From assembly GCF_016917355.1 (NCBI RefSeq), contig NZ_CP070304.1, positions 4,278,001-4,342,000 on the forward strand: DNA of 64,000 nucleotides, read 5' to 3'. The notes beneath the pieces were generated by a model, which was given only the letters and a program-made list of their open reading frames with translations, did no database searches and was not told where the DNA came from. Shown in pieces: positions 1-9,155 of this stretch. Source of the DNA: Glaciimonas sp. PAMC28666. Lineage in GTDB: Bacteria > Pseudomonadota > Gammaproteobacteria > Burkholderiales > Burkholderiaceae_D. Position numbers and translations under genes: made by a program. The number at the start of each line of letters is the position of its first letter. Positions within the stretch are counted from its first letter, which is position 1.

Positions 1-1
1 T

Positions 2-472
2 AATAGCTTCGCCTTCGCACGGGTCTGGCTCAATGAAATTGAATTAGGCGAGGCCGGTATCTACGGCGCAGTGGCAGGAGAGTTCGGCGTGCCTGTGATT
101 TTTGGGAGTGGCGATAACGTGTTTGTTGATGAGGCAAAGGTACTGTTTCCGCAAGCCACGCTTGTTAGCGTAAAAACTGCCCAGGGAAGCACCAGTGGAC
201 ATTCCGTATCGCCACAACGCGCCGCATTGTTATTAACCGAAGGAGCGAACGCGGCTCTCAAGAATATCGAGGACGCTCAGGCCTTTGTTTTGCAGCCAAC
301 GATCACCTGTAGATTACAAACACAGAGTTCTGCGCTGGCCGATCTATTCTGCCAGCTCCCGATATTGGAGAGGATCGATGGTGTCAGTGTTGGGTTTTCT
401 GCGCCCTCTGTTCAATACGCAGTCAGGGTATTGAATAGTTTGTCAGCGATGTCATTTATGTTGCGCAATTAA
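2..472 (+). CDS. M55-family D-aminopeptidase (DppA type), 5' end outside window
   Basis: The open frame runs in from the window edge, so the N-terminal part with most of the zinc ligands is missing. The visible part reads NSFAFARVWLNEIELGEAGI, then a segment with A-G-E-F-G-V-P-V and G-S-G-D. This matches the middle and C-terminal part of peptidase family M55 (DppA-type D-aminopeptidases), where an N-G-x-x-x-G-E motif is followed by G-V-P-V and S-G-D. Members cleave short peptides with an N-terminal D-amino acid. It converges on the GntR regulator and lies beside a peptide importer and a gamma-glutamyltransferase-like gene, which suggests a shared role in peptide or peptidoglycan-fragment salvage (inference). 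Confidence 0.85.
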   Translation, partial: NSFAFARVWLNEIELGEAGIYGAVAGEFGVPVIFGSGDNVFVDEAKVLFPQATLVSVKTAQGSTSGHSVSPQRAALLLTEGANAALKNIEDAQAFVLQPTITCRLQTQSSALADLFCQLPILERIDGVSVGFSAPSVQYAVRVLNSLSAMSFMLRN

Positions 473-517
473 TATAGACGCGTAGGGAATATAGACGCGT
501 AGGAAATATAGACCCGT
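471..517. repeat. 17-bp tandem repeat, 2.8 copies
   Basis: Two near-identical units (AATATAGACGCGTAGGG at 471-487, one base different at 488-504) and a partial diverged third copy follow directly. The array starts on the stop codon of the D-aminopeptidase and fills part of the gap before the convergent GntR gene. No hairpin terminator is evident here. Confidence 0.85.
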
Positions 518-689
518 GATATGCGTTGAAACTGGGTGGCCCGAAAACACCAGGATGCGTTGCACCATTTTGCGCAGTTCCTTGGCATTACCCGATGGAG
601 GAGCCACGCATTGCGGTCGCCGCTTTAAATCACATGGCGGTGATGGCGGAACCTGTGGCCGCGAAGAATTCGCGCGCCATCGATAGCGA

Positions 690-1511
690 TCAAGCATTTC
701 GCAACACCTTCACCGCCGCGTAACGTACCCGTTCGGTAGCAGCAGCCGCTCGCGCACTATGAAGGCTATGTAACGTAATTTGATTCACCTCTGCATGGCT
801 GCCTTCAATGTGTTCGGTGATCAGCCTGTTTGCTTCCGCGCTGGCGTGTGCGCTGATTTGGGCCAGAATAGCCGCATGTTCGTCGTAGGTTGATTGCACG
901 CAATCGCCGTAGACGAAATCCAGGCGCCGTACTATACGGATACGGTCAGTAAGGCGGTCAAAGGCGGTCGCCATTTCCAGATTGCCGCTTGCGCGTACCA
1001 ACGTCTGATGGAATGCTTCATCCAAAGCGGCAACGAGGCGGCCGTCAGTCAACCGCTCGCTCAAAGGTACGCACCAGACTGCTTTAAGACTATCGATCAA
1101 AGCGCCATTGATGGCACTATTATCGACCAGCTCCCCGGCAAGTCCGGCACAAAGACGATTGACGGCGTGTACTTCGATGAGTTTTCGAAATTCGTACAAA
1201 TCCTCAAAACGCTTTAAATTGATCGGCACGACCTCCCAGCCACCGCGTACATAACCTTGGACCAGACCGTCACTTTGGAGCCGTTGTAAGGCCTCCCGCA
1301 CTGGCGTGCGCGAGACCTCAAAGTAGATCGCAATGTCGGTCTCCGTAATTTGATCCCCCGGTAGCAGGCGCATTTCAAAGATGTCTTCGCGAAGTTTTGC
1401 ATAGACGTATTCAGGCAACGAACCAGATTTAGCCGATTCACCGCCAGCGGCTGATGGGACGGCTAACGTCGCCGGATTGGTTCGTTTGCGTGTGGTCGAA
1501 ATTTTCTTCAT
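690..1511 (-). CDS. GntR-family regulator, FadR/FCD subfamily
   Basis: A 273-residue DNA-binding regulator. Residues 32-95 form the winged helix, with the typical S-R-T-P-V-R-E-A-L at 67-75. Residues about 103-240 fit the FCD ligand-binding domain, with Asp/His residues (DEAFHQ, EHAAI, EHIEGSH) that bind a metal in this family. It is the last gene of the minus-strand run that starts with the peptide-binding protein, 34 bp after the gamma-glutamyltransferase-like gene. It is therefore the obvious candidate regulator of the cluster. The effector is unknown, and a small peptide or its breakdown product is a guess. A candidate operator lies at 8734-8743. Confidence 0.9.
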   Translation of the reverse strand: MKKISTTRKRTNPATLAVPSAAGGESAKSGSLPEYVYAKLREDIFEMRLLPGDQITETDIAIYFEVSRTPVREALQRLQSDGLVQGYVRGGWEVVPINLKRFEDLYEFRKLIEVHAVNRLCAGLAGELVDNSAINGALIDSLKAVWCVPLSERLTDGRLVAALDEAFHQTLVRASGNLEMATAFDRLTDRIRIVRRLDFVYGDCVQSTYDEHAAILAQISAHASAEANRLITEHIEGSHAEVNQITLHSLHSARAAAATERVRYAAVKVLRNA

Positions 1512-1545
1512 GGGATTTCGCTAGGGTCGAAAATCAGTCTGAACG

Positions 1546-3156
1546 TTACCAGGCAGCCACGCAGCCATCCGACCGCGGTTCGGTACCACCGCATAAGACG
1601 CCGTGTTCATCGCGCCAGATGATCTGGCCGCGACCGAAGCCGAGTTGATTCCCCGACCAGGTTACATCATGCCCAAGACTACTCAAACCACGGAACAGCG
1701 GTTCCGCCGTCGTATGTTCGATGCTGACGTTGTTGTTACTCTCCCATTCCCAGCGCGGTGCATCAAGCGAAGATTGAGGATTCAGACCGAAGTCAATCGT
1801 ATTCATGACCATTTGCACGTGCCCTTGCGGTTGCATGAAACCACCCATGACGCCGAACGGTCCGACGGCATTGCCATCCTTGGTAAGGAAACCGGGAATA
1901 ATGGTGTGATAGGGGCGCTTTCCGGGGGCCAGGCAGTTTGGATGGGAAGCATCCAGCGTGAAGTTGTTACCGCGATTGTGCAACCCGATGCCGGTGCCGG
2001 GTACCACTAAACCTGAGCCGAAGCCCATGTAGTTACTCTGGATGAAGGAGACCATATTGCCTTCGTTATCGGCGGTGCTGAGATATACGGTGCCACCGCG
2101 TGGCGGCTCTCCGGCGACCGGCAGAGTAGCGCGTTGCCCGATTAATTTACGGCGTTCGTCTGCGTAACTGTCGGAAAGCAGATCTTTGACCGAAACCCGC
2201 ATGTGACCGGAGTCTGCAATATGCGCTAACCCGTCAGCGTAGGCTAACTTGATGGCTTCAATCTGGCGGTGATAGGTGTGCAGGGCGTCGCGCTCACTGA
2301 AGTCAAATCCTTTTAGAATATTCAGGGCCAGCAAAGCCACCAGACCGTGACCATTCGGCGGGATTTCCCATACATCGTAGCCGCGATAATTGGCGCTGAT
2401 CGGATCGACCCATTCTGGCTTGTAGGCGGCCAGATCGGTGACGTCAAGATAGCCGCCAGCGCCGCGCACACAGGCGGCAATTTTTTCTGCCAGAGCGCCA
2501 CGATAAAAACTTTCGGCGTTATCTTCTGCGATTGTGCGCAACGTTTGCGCGTGGTCTGCCGACCGCCAGATTTCGCCAGCGCGGGGCGCGCGACCTTGTG
2601 GGCAAAAGGTAGAAAACCATGGTTTGAAATGGTCTTCTTTGAGGTTTTCGGTGAACACCTTATGCGCGTTTTCCCAAGCTACGGCGATCATCGGCGAAAC
2701 CGGAAAACCTTCTTGCGCCAATGTGATCGCACCTGCCATCGATTGGGTCAGCGGCAACTTGCCAAAGCGCGCGGCCATACTGGCCCATGCGCCCGGGGTG
2801 CCGGGTACGGTGACCGGCAACGCGCCATATTTTGGCATGCTGGTATGACCCGCAGCCTTTAAGGCTTCAAGTGAAATCGCTTGCGGGGCGGCACCACTGG
2901 CATTGAGGCCGTGCAATGCGCCTTTGTGCCATATCAGGGCGAAAGCATCGCCGCCGATACCGTTAGCGGTCGGCTCTACCACGCTGAGCGTGGCGGCGGC
3001 TGCAATAGCCGCGTCGATGGCGTTGCCGCCCGCTTGCAGAACTTGTAGACCGGCTTGTGCAGCTAACGGCTGTGAAGTTGCAACCATGCCGCGGTTGGCG
3101 AAAACTGCACTTCGGCGGGAGGCATAGGGATAATGATTGGTGTTGAAGCTTGGCAT
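1546..3156 (-). CDS. Gamma-glutamyltransferase family protein
   Basis: A 536-residue Ntn-hydrolase of the gamma-glutamyltranspeptidase family. These enzymes are made as a proenzyme that cuts itself before a threonine, which becomes the nucleophile of the small subunit. The likely nucleophile is T356 in R-G-G-T-V-Y-L-S. The N-terminal hallmark G-G-N-A-I-D-A-A is at 43-50 and P-T-A-N-G-I-G-G-D at 62-70. No signal peptide is visible, so it is probably cytoplasmic, unlike classical periplasmic Ggt. A longer frame starts with TTG at 3192 but overlaps the upstream ABC gene; the ATG at 3156 follows GAAAG and is preferred. It lies 17 bp after the ABC ATPase, so it probably cleaves imported gamma-glutamyl or related peptides (inference). 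Confidence 0.88.
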   Translation of the reverse strand: MPSFNTNHYPYASRRSAVFANRGMVATSQPLAAQAGLQVLQAGGNAIDAAIAAAATLSVVEPTANGIGGDAFALIWHKGALHGLNASGAAPQAISLEALKAAGHTSMPKYGALPVTVPGTPGAWASMAARFGKLPLTQSMAGAITLAQEGFPVSPMIAVAWENAHKVFTENLKEDHFKPWFSTFCPQGRAPRAGEIWRSADHAQTLRTIAEDNAESFYRGALAEKIAACVRGAGGYLDVTDLAAYKPEWVDPISANYRGYDVWEIPPNGHGLVALLALNILKGFDFSERDALHTYHRQIEAIKLAYADGLAHIADSGHMRVSVKDLLSDSYADERRKLIGQRATLPVAGEPPRGGTVYLSTADNEGNMVSFIQSNYMGFGSGLVVPGTGIGLHNRGNNFTLDASHPNCLAPGKRPYHTIIPGFLTKDGNAVGPFGVMGGFMQPQGHVQMVMNTIDFGLNPQSSLDAPRWEWESNNNVSIEHTTAEPLFRGLSSLGHDVTWSGNQLGFGRGQIIWRDEHGVLCGGTEPRSDGCVAAW

Positions 3157-3173
3157 AAAATCTTTCAAGGCAA

Positions 3174-4148
3174 TTATCGATAAAGGTGACAAGTCACATA
3201 TTCACCGGGAGCGGTCTGCACTGGCGGCGGGGCCTGCGTTTTGCAGATGTCCATGCAAGATGCACATCTGGGATGAAAATGGCAACCGGTCGGTGGCGCG
3301 GTCGGGCTGGGAATACTTCCCTGTAACACGATACGCTGGCGGACCTGATCAGGGTGTTCACGCGGAATGGCGGATAACAGTGCCTGCGTGTAGGGATGTT
3401 TCGGTGCCGAATAGACGGAAGCGCAATTGCCGTATTCAACCATGCGTCCCAGATACATCACGCCGATGCTATCGCTGACGTGCCGGATGACGGCTAAATC
3501 ATGGGAAACAAACAGATAGGTGAGACCTAGCTCTTTTTGCAGAGCGGACAGCAGATTCAGAATTTGGGCCTGAATGGAGACGTCCAGCGCCGACACTGCT
3601 TCATCGGCGACCACCAGTTTGGGGCGTGTGATGATAGCGCGAGCGATCCCAACGCGTTGGCGCTGTCCGCCTGAAAACTCATGCGGATGGCGGCCTGCAT
3701 ATGATTGACTCAAGCCCACGACGTCGAGGATTTCAGAGACTTTGCGCTTGCGGGTGGCGCGGTCGAACAGTTGGTGCACGATTAATGGCTCTTCCAGTAC
3801 CTCGCCTATCGTCATGCGCGGATTAAGCGACGCAAACGGGTCCTGAAACACCATCTGCATGTTCCGCCGCATGCCGCGCAAATTGGAGGATGAGAGTGCG
3901 CCGAGATCTTGCCCCATAAAGTTCACCGCACCTTCGGTTGGCTCAATCAGGCGCAACACGCTGCGTCCGGTGGTTGACTTGCCGCAACCGGATTCGCCGA
4001 CCAACCCAAGGGTTTGGCCTTCGTTGATTTCGAACGAAACGTCATCAACCGCCTTCACGGGAGGCGAACCACGGGTTCCTGAAGCAAAATACTTTTTCAG
4101 CCCGGAGACGCGTAAGAGTGGTGCGGTGGATGTAGTGGGCATACTCAT
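3174..4148 (-). CDS. Peptide ABC transporter ATP-binding protein, DppF/OppF type
   Basis: A 324-residue ABC ATPase. Walker A is G-E-S-G-C-G-K-S-T (51-59), the signature F-S-G-G-Q is at 158-162, and Walker B A-D-E-A-V-S-A-L-D is at 181-189 (DEA in place of the common DEP). The C-terminal 40 residues, with four Cys in C-H-F-H-P-R-C-x-x-C, are the oligopeptide/dipeptide extension of DppF/OppF proteins. It pairs with the DppD-type ATPase upstream to drive peptide import. It lies in the same run as the permeases and just before the gamma-glutamyltransferase-like gene. Confidence 0.92.
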   Translation of the reverse strand: MSMPTTSTAPLLRVSGLKKYFASGTRGSPPVKAVDDVSFEINEGQTLGLVGESGCGKSTTGRSVLRLIEPTEGAVNFMGQDLGALSSSNLRGMRRNMQMVFQDPFASLNPRMTIGEVLEEPLIVHQLFDRATRKRKVSEILDVVGLSQSYAGRHPHEFSGGQRQRVGIARAIITRPKLVVADEAVSALDVSIQAQILNLLSALQKELGLTYLFVSHDLAVIRHVSDSIGVMYLGRMVEYGNCASVYSAPKHPYTQALLSAIPREHPDQVRQRIVLQGSIPSPTAPPTGCHFHPRCASCMDICKTQAPPPVQTAPGEYVTCHLYR

Positions 4149-4241
4149 GTTGGTGTCGGGGTCCAGGTAATATGCATTGTGTAGATTGGCGTCGGCCTAG
4201 TCGTTAGGTTTTCCATTAGATGTAGCAAGGATTCACCTGCA

Positions 4242-5201
4242 TCAGTCCGGATACCAGCAGCGCGCCATATGCCCGGGGAAAATCGCCTCAAGTGGCGGCA
4301 TTGATGCACGGCAGCGGTCATCTGCCTTGGGACAACGGGCCGCGAAGCGACAGCCGGTTGCGACCGATCCCGGCAGCGGCACTGCGCCTGGAATCGCCAT
4401 AAGCGGTTGGCCTGGAATGCCATCCAGCGCCGGACGTGCGCGCATGAGCGCCTGGGTGTAGGGATGCGCCGGTGAATCGAACAGATCGCGGACCGTGCTC
4501 TGTTCCACTACCTGCCCGGCATACATGACCACGACGCGTTCGCACATTTCAGCCACCACGCCGAGATCGTGCGTGATCATCAAAATGGCGGTCCCCTGTT
4601 CACGCTGCAGGTCGCGCATCAGGTCCAGAATCTGAGCCTGGATGGTGACGTCCAATGCAGTGGTTGGCTCGTCGCAGATGAGTAAACCGGGCTTGCATAA
4701 AAGAGCCATTGCAATCATGACACGTTGGCGCATACCGCCCGAGAGGCTATGTGGATAATCATCGACGAGTTGTGTGGCGCGGGACAGTCCGACTCGTTGT
4801 AGCATCGCGATTACTTGCGTTTTGATCTGTTGCCGGTCGAGCTTGGTATGCATGCGTAGCATTTCACCGAGCTGCGTGCCAATACGATGCAACGGATTAA
4901 GCGAAGTCATCGGTTCCTGAAAGATCATGGCGATCTGGTTCCCGCGGATGCTGCGCATGGTGGCATCGTTTGCCGCCAGTAAATCGCGGCCGTTGTAGCG
5001 TACTTCTCCTTGCAATAGCGGCTTGCTGGCCATGGGAAACAGGCGTAACAGGGACAGGGCAGTGACACTTTTTCCGCAACCGGATTCGCCGAGCAAGCCG
5101 ACCGTTTCATTGTCGCCGACCGTGAACGAGACGCCGTCTACGGGAGCGACTGATTTGCCGTGGCTTTTAAATTCGACCTTGAGATTGTTGACTTCCAGCA
5201 T
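4242..5201 (-). CDS. Peptide ABC transporter ATP-binding protein, DppD/OppD type
   Basis: A 319-residue ATPase with Walker [10 protein letters not shown] (38-46), signature L-S-G-G-M-R-Q-R-V (153-161) and Walker B/D-loop C-D-E-P-T-T-A-L-D (176-184). The C-terminus carries the C-R-F-A-A-R-C-P oligopeptide-family extension. It starts 13 bp after the DppC-like permease and is followed by a 93-bp gap before the second ATPase. That gap is the widest in the transporter run, and no promoter was identified in it. Family knowledge places it on the cytoplasmic face of a di/oligopeptide importer. Confidence 0.92.
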   Translation of the reverse strand: MLEVNNLKVEFKSHGKSVAPVDGVSFTVGDNETVGLLGESGCGKSVTALSLLRLFPMASKPLLQGEVRYNGRDLLAANDATMRSIRGNQIAMIFQEPMTSLNPLHRIGTQLGEMLRMHTKLDRQQIKTQVIAMLQRVGLSRATQLVDDYPHSLSGGMRQRVMIAMALLCKPGLLICDEPTTALDVTIQAQILDLMRDLQREQGTAILMITHDLGVVAEMCERVVVMYAGQVVEQSTVRDLFDSPAHPYTQALMRARPALDGIPGQPLMAIPGAVPLPGSVATGCRFAARCPKADDRCRASMPPLEAIFPGHMARCWYPD

Positions 5202-5214
5202 GGATGAGCTCTCT

Positions 5215-6132
5215 TTAGCGGCTTAATTTGGGGTCGAAGACTTCGCGAATGCCATCGCCAAGAAGATTGAATCCCAGCACCACAGTAAAAATAGCGATAC
5301 CGGGCCACAAGGCCAGCGTTGGATTGGTATTCAGGTAGCCCTGCGCAATATGCAGCATGGAACCCCAACTTGGATCTTCCGGCCGGGCACCGATTCCCAG
5401 ATACGATAATCCGGCTTCGGCAATGATCGCTGAACCCATCGCAAAGGTTGCCTGAATCACTAGCGGGGCCATTGCATTCGGCAGGACATAACGCCGCATA
5501 ATGCGCAGATCGGTGGCACCGACCGAGCGCGCCGCCATCACATAATCGAGATTGCGGATCGCCATTGCCTGGCCGCGTGCCAGGCGGATAAAGGCCGGAA
5601 TGAAGCCAATTCCGATGGCGACCATTGCGTTATAAAAGCCACCGCCCAACGCCGCAGCCAGCGCCAGCGCCAGAATCAGCGAGGGGAAGGCTTGTAAGGC
5701 ATCGACCACGCGCATGACGATCCATTCATCAAGAAAACCTCTGAAATAGCCACTGGCAATGCCGATTGGAACGCCGACAAAGAAGGCGAGTCCCACGGCA
5801 ATCAGCGCAGCCTGCAACGAAATGCGCGCCCCAAACACCATGCGCGAGAAAATATCCCGTCCCAGATCATCGGTTCCCATCCAGTGGGCGCTACCGGGAG
5901 ACGCAAGGATGTTGGCGTAGTCCTGATCAAAAATAGGGTCATGGGTTGCCAGGAGCGGGGCAAACAGCGCGATCAAAATCAATAACAAAATAATCGCTGC
6001 GCCGACTACCGCAAGCCGGTTAGCGGCAAAGCGCCGCAATGCAGCGAAACGCACCATTTGCGGCAGCGCATTCACCGATAAAGCTGGGGGCGTCTGTGCC
6101 GGGTCCATGCTGTGGCTTAAAGGTTGATTCAT
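5215..6132 (-). CDS. Peptide ABC transporter permease, DppC/OppC type
   Basis: A 305-residue inner-membrane permease. One membrane helix lies near residues 40-62, preceded by a cytoplasmic leader, and five more make up the binding-protein-dependent transport domain. The segment around H-W-M-G-T-D-D-L-G-R-D is the hallmark of DppC/OppC/NikC proteins. It starts 10 bp after the DppB stop, which fits translation from one mRNA. It forms the membrane channel with the DppB-like partner. Confidence 0.92.
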   Translation of the reverse strand: MNQPLSHSMDPAQTPPALSVNALPQMVRFAALRRFAANRLAVVGAAIILLLILIALFAPLLATHDPIFDQDYANILASPGSAHWMGTDDLGRDIFSRMVFGARISLQAALIAVGLAFFVGVPIGIASGYFRGFLDEWIVMRVVDALQAFPSLILALALAAALGGGFYNAMVAIGIGFIPAFIRLARGQAMAIRNLDYVMAARSVGATDLRIMRRYVLPNAMAPLVIQATFAMGSAIIAEAGLSYLGIGARPEDPSWGSMLHIAQGYLNTNPTLALWPGIAIFTVVLGFNLLGDGIREVFDPKLSR

Positions 6133-6141
6133 GCGTATCCT

Positions 6142-7080
6142 CTATTTAGCGATACGCGGATCGATCATGCTGTACAGCAGATCTACCGCAAGATTGACGA
6201 TGATGACCATCAAGGCAGCCGCCATGACACCCGCTTGCACCGTGACATAATCACGCTGGAAGATTGCGTCGACGATCATTTTTCCCATGCCCGGAATGCC
6301 AAAAATGCTTTCAGTAATCACCAAACCGCCCAGTAAGCCCGAAACCATCAGGCCGCTGGCGGTGACGACCGGAATCATGGCATTGCGTAGGGCATGACCG
6401 ATCACTACTTGCCAGTCTTTTAAGCCTTTAGAGAATGCGGTGCGAATGTAATCTTCGTTCAATACTTCCAGCAGGCTGCTGCGCACCATGCGCATCAGGA
6501 TCGCCGATTCGCGCAGGCCCGTTGCCACCACGGGCATTAACATTGCCAGCAAATTGCCATGCCAGTCCTCTGAAAAAGGAACGTAGCCAGAGGCAGGAAG
6601 CCAACCCAATTTGACTGCAAACAGGACGATGAACATCATTCCCAGCCAAAAATGCGGTACCGACATGCCAAACAAGGCGATAAATGTGCTGACATAATTG
6701 GCAATGCCGCGCGGGCGGGCAGCTGCCATGATTCCGGCGGGCACGGCAATCAGTACAGCGACGAGAAAACTGCCCAACGCCAGTTCAATCGTCACCGGCA
6801 ACCGTTGCATCAGGCTGTCCACCACGGGGGAGTGATCAACAAACGAACGGCCTAAATCACCGTGCAGAACCGCCCAAAGCCAATGTCCGTATTGCACATA
6901 AATTGGATTGTCCAGCCCAAGTTGCGCACGCAAAGCAAGGGCTGCTTCTGGTGTCGCCTCTTGGCCGAGAATGGCAGTGACGGGATCGCCCGGAAGAATG
7001 GCAAGCAACGAAAAAATCACGATGCTCACCAGCAACAACGTTGGCAACACAAGTGAAATGCGCTTTAAAATTTTCGGCAT
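6142..7080 (-). CDS. Peptide ABC transporter permease, DppB/OppB type
   Basis: A 312-residue permease with an N-terminal membrane helix (about residues 9-30), then G-D-P-V-T-A-I-L-G-Q and a large periplasmic loop, as in DppB, OppB and NikB. The EAA-type loop lies in the stretch ending G-H-A-L-R-N-A-M-I-P-V. It lies 37 bp after the binding-protein gene and 9 bp before the DppC partner. Confidence 0.92.
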   Translation of the reverse strand: MPKILKRISLVLPTLLLVSIVIFSLLAILPGDPVTAILGQEATPEAALALRAQLGLDNPIYVQYGHWLWAVLHGDLGRSFVDHSPVVDSLMQRLPVTIELALGSFLVAVLIAVPAGIMAAARPRGIANYVSTFIALFGMSVPHFWLGMMFIVLFAVKLGWLPASGYVPFSEDWHGNLLAMLMPVVATGLRESAILMRMVRSSLLEVLNEDYIRTAFSKGLKDWQVVIGHALRNAMIPVVTASGLMVSGLLGGLVITESIFGIPGMGKMIVDAIFQRDYVTVQAGVMAAALMVIIVNLAVDLLYSMIDPRIAK

Positions 7081-7117
7081 GGGCTGACCAAAAGGCTAAG
7101 ATATCGATCGATGAATG

Positions 7118-8605
7118 CTATTTAGAAAGGGTCACGGTCCTGATGACGCCGTCCGGTACGAATTTGAACCCTTTGACTGCCTTTGAAATGCCGAACAATA
7201 CGTTGTCGTGATTCAGGTAAACGTAAGGAACGTCAACCACCAGAATCTGCATCGCCTTATCATAGAAAACCTTGCGTTTTGCATCTTCACTTTCGATCCG
7301 GGCTTGCTGCAACAGCGCATCGACCTCTTTGGTGCCGTATTTGGAATAATTGAGCGAGCCGTTAGTGACCGCAAAATCATAGATATTCTGATCAGGATCG
7401 GGGCGGCCGCTCCAGCCGACCATCAGGGCTTCATAGGTCCCTGCTTTGCCGGATTCGATTTGGGTAGCGAGATCCGCTTTTTCCAGCGTGACGCTGATGC
7501 CGGCGGGGCGCAACATGCCTTGTACCATTTGACCAACCTGCAATTCTTCCGGGGTGGTCGGCAACGTCATTCGAAACGAAAAGCCAGTTTCTTTACCGGC
7601 GGCTTTTAAGAGGGCCTTGGCTTTTGCCAGATCTACTTTAGGTGGTACGTCGGCAGGTCCGTTGGCGAATTGGGATTTACTAAATGGGGAATGGCCGGCG
7701 GATACTGCACCGTTATAAACAACCTTGGCGATAGCTGCGCGGTCAATCAGGATATCGATGGCTTCGCGGACTTCCTTTTTATCAAACGGCGGTTTTGACG
7801 TATTGAAATAGAATCCACGAAACCCCAATGATGGCTTGTTGATGACAGTATATTTTGCACCGGCATTGGTATTGCTGAGTTCTTTGTAGGGGAAGCGATT
7901 GGTGATATCGACCTGACCGCTGCGCAGATTGTTGAAGGCGACGTTGACGTCTGACATGATCTTGTAGACTACCTGATCTGCCTTTGGCAAACCAGCTTGC
8001 CAATAATTCGGGTTTTTATCCAGTGTCAGGGTGGCACCTTTCAGGCGTCCCTTATAGATAAAAGGACCTGTGCCGACCGGGTTGTTAACATAGTCTTCGC
8101 CAAATTTTTTGACGGCATCGGGCGATGACATCATGCCCGCGCGGTCGGTCAGAATCGACAAAAATGGCGCAAATGGTTCGCTCAGTTCGAGCTTGATGGT
8201 CGCATCGTCTACGACTGTGATCTGCTTAACGTATTTGAGATCATTTTTACGCAGCGAATTATTTTCTTGCCCACGCCGTAAATTAAATTCAACGGCTTTT
8301 GCGTTAAACGGCGTGCCATCCTGGAATTTCACGCCTTTTTGCAGAAATAGGGTGTACGTTTTTTTATCGTCCGACACGGTCCAACGCTGGGCCAGCATGG
8401 GGATAATCTTGCCGGTTTCATCCAGATCAAGCAGTTTGTCGAAAATACTTTGATACACCATGCGTTCGGCGATCATCGATGAGCGGGTTGGATCAAGCTT
8501 GCCGGGATCGTTATCGAGAGAAATATTGATGGTCATCGCCGTTGCGGAACCGCCGATGCCAGCCATCAGCCCAGTGACCATCAGTGATGCTAAACGCTTC
8601 GCCAT
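7118..8605 (-). CDS. Peptide ABC transporter substrate-binding protein (SBP family 5)
   Basis: A 495-residue periplasmic binding protein. Residues 1-23 form a Sec signal peptide with a likely cut after S-A-T-A. The mature part begins with the SBP-5 pattern I-S-L-D-N-D-P-G-K-L-D-P-T and continues with G-T-G-P-F-I-Y, typical of the DppA/OppA/NikA/GsiB fold. The ligand cannot be read from sequence. Neighbouring D-aminopeptidase and gamma-glutamyltransferase-like genes point to D-amino-acid-containing or gamma-glutamyl peptides (inference). As first gene of the minus-strand run it follows the 550-bp regulatory gap. Confidence 0.92.
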   Translation of the reverse strand: MAKRLASLMVTGLMAGIGGSATAMTINISLDNDPGKLDPTRSSMIAERMVYQSIFDKLLDLDETGKIIPMLAQRWTVSDDKKTYTLFLQKGVKFQDGTPFNAKAVEFNLRRGQENNSLRKNDLKYVKQITVVDDATIKLELSEPFAPFLSILTDRAGMMSSPDAVKKFGEDYVNNPVGTGPFIYKGRLKGATLTLDKNPNYWQAGLPKADQVVYKIMSDVNVAFNNLRSGQVDITNRFPYKELSNTNAGAKYTVINKPSLGFRGFYFNTSKPPFDKKEVREAIDILIDRAAIAKVVYNGAVSAGHSPFSKSQFANGPADVPPKVDLAKAKALLKAAGKETGFSFRMTLPTTPEELQVGQMVQGMLRPAGISVTLEKADLATQIESGKAGTYEALMVGWSGRPDPDQNIYDFAVTNGSLNYSKYGTKEVDALLQQARIESEDAKRKVFYDKAMQILVVDVPYVYLNHDNVLFGISKAVKGFKFVPDGVIRTVTLSK

Positions 8606-9155
8606 TGTCGACCCTTAATTGAATAATAGTTGTAGAACTGGTGAAAATTGACGTCGTAAAAACTAGTGCCGGTTCAGGTATCGATTGCTGTGAAACTGCT
8701 CGACAGGAACTATATTAATTGATGTCGCCGTCGATGTATACATGGCCGTGGACATGCAATAATTCAAAAACGGCGGTTAGATGACAAACAACTATTGAAG
8801 GTAAATGCAGTGTGGTGCGGTGGCGCATTTAATCAGTGCGCTGACGTCATTTCCGCTGGTATTTAGCACCGTTATGGCACTAAAAAGAAGCCGGTGTATC
8901 ACTTTTATTTGAAATGGAAAAAAAAAAGAAATTTTTTTTATAAATCAGAATATTGGCATTGCCCAAACCGGTTACTGGTGCGGACTGTTGATCCACCGGC
9001 GCCAATGGCCTCAGCGACTGATGGGGGATTAAGGGGTTCCGGAAGCGCTTCTCCTTTGTATCGTTGATAATAAGAGGATGGTTTAATGGTGAGGTCGATT
9101 ATTTTCATCCCTCCATGACGCCAGTTGCACCCCGTACAACATCCAGTGAACCCAA
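8606..9155. promoter_or_regulatory. 550-bp divergent intergenic region with a candidate GntR operator
   Basis: This gap separates the divergent peptide-binding protein and alkB. It contains a perfect 10-bp palindrome ATGTATACAT (8734-8743), about 130 bp upstream of the binding-protein start. FadR-subfamily GntR operators commonly follow t-GTA-TAC-a. Abutting A- and T-tracts lie at about 8916-8942 and may bend the DNA. No convincing gene was seen on either strand. Confidence 0.45.

Noticed and set aside
1603-2862. Several long plus-strand open frames opposite the GGT-like gene.
   Set aside because: They are antisense shadows of a well-supported enzyme and show no recognisable domain.
3157-3192. 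TTG start giving the GGT-like protein 12 extra residues.
   Set aside because: It overlaps the upstream ATPase gene and the internal ATG has a better ribosome site.
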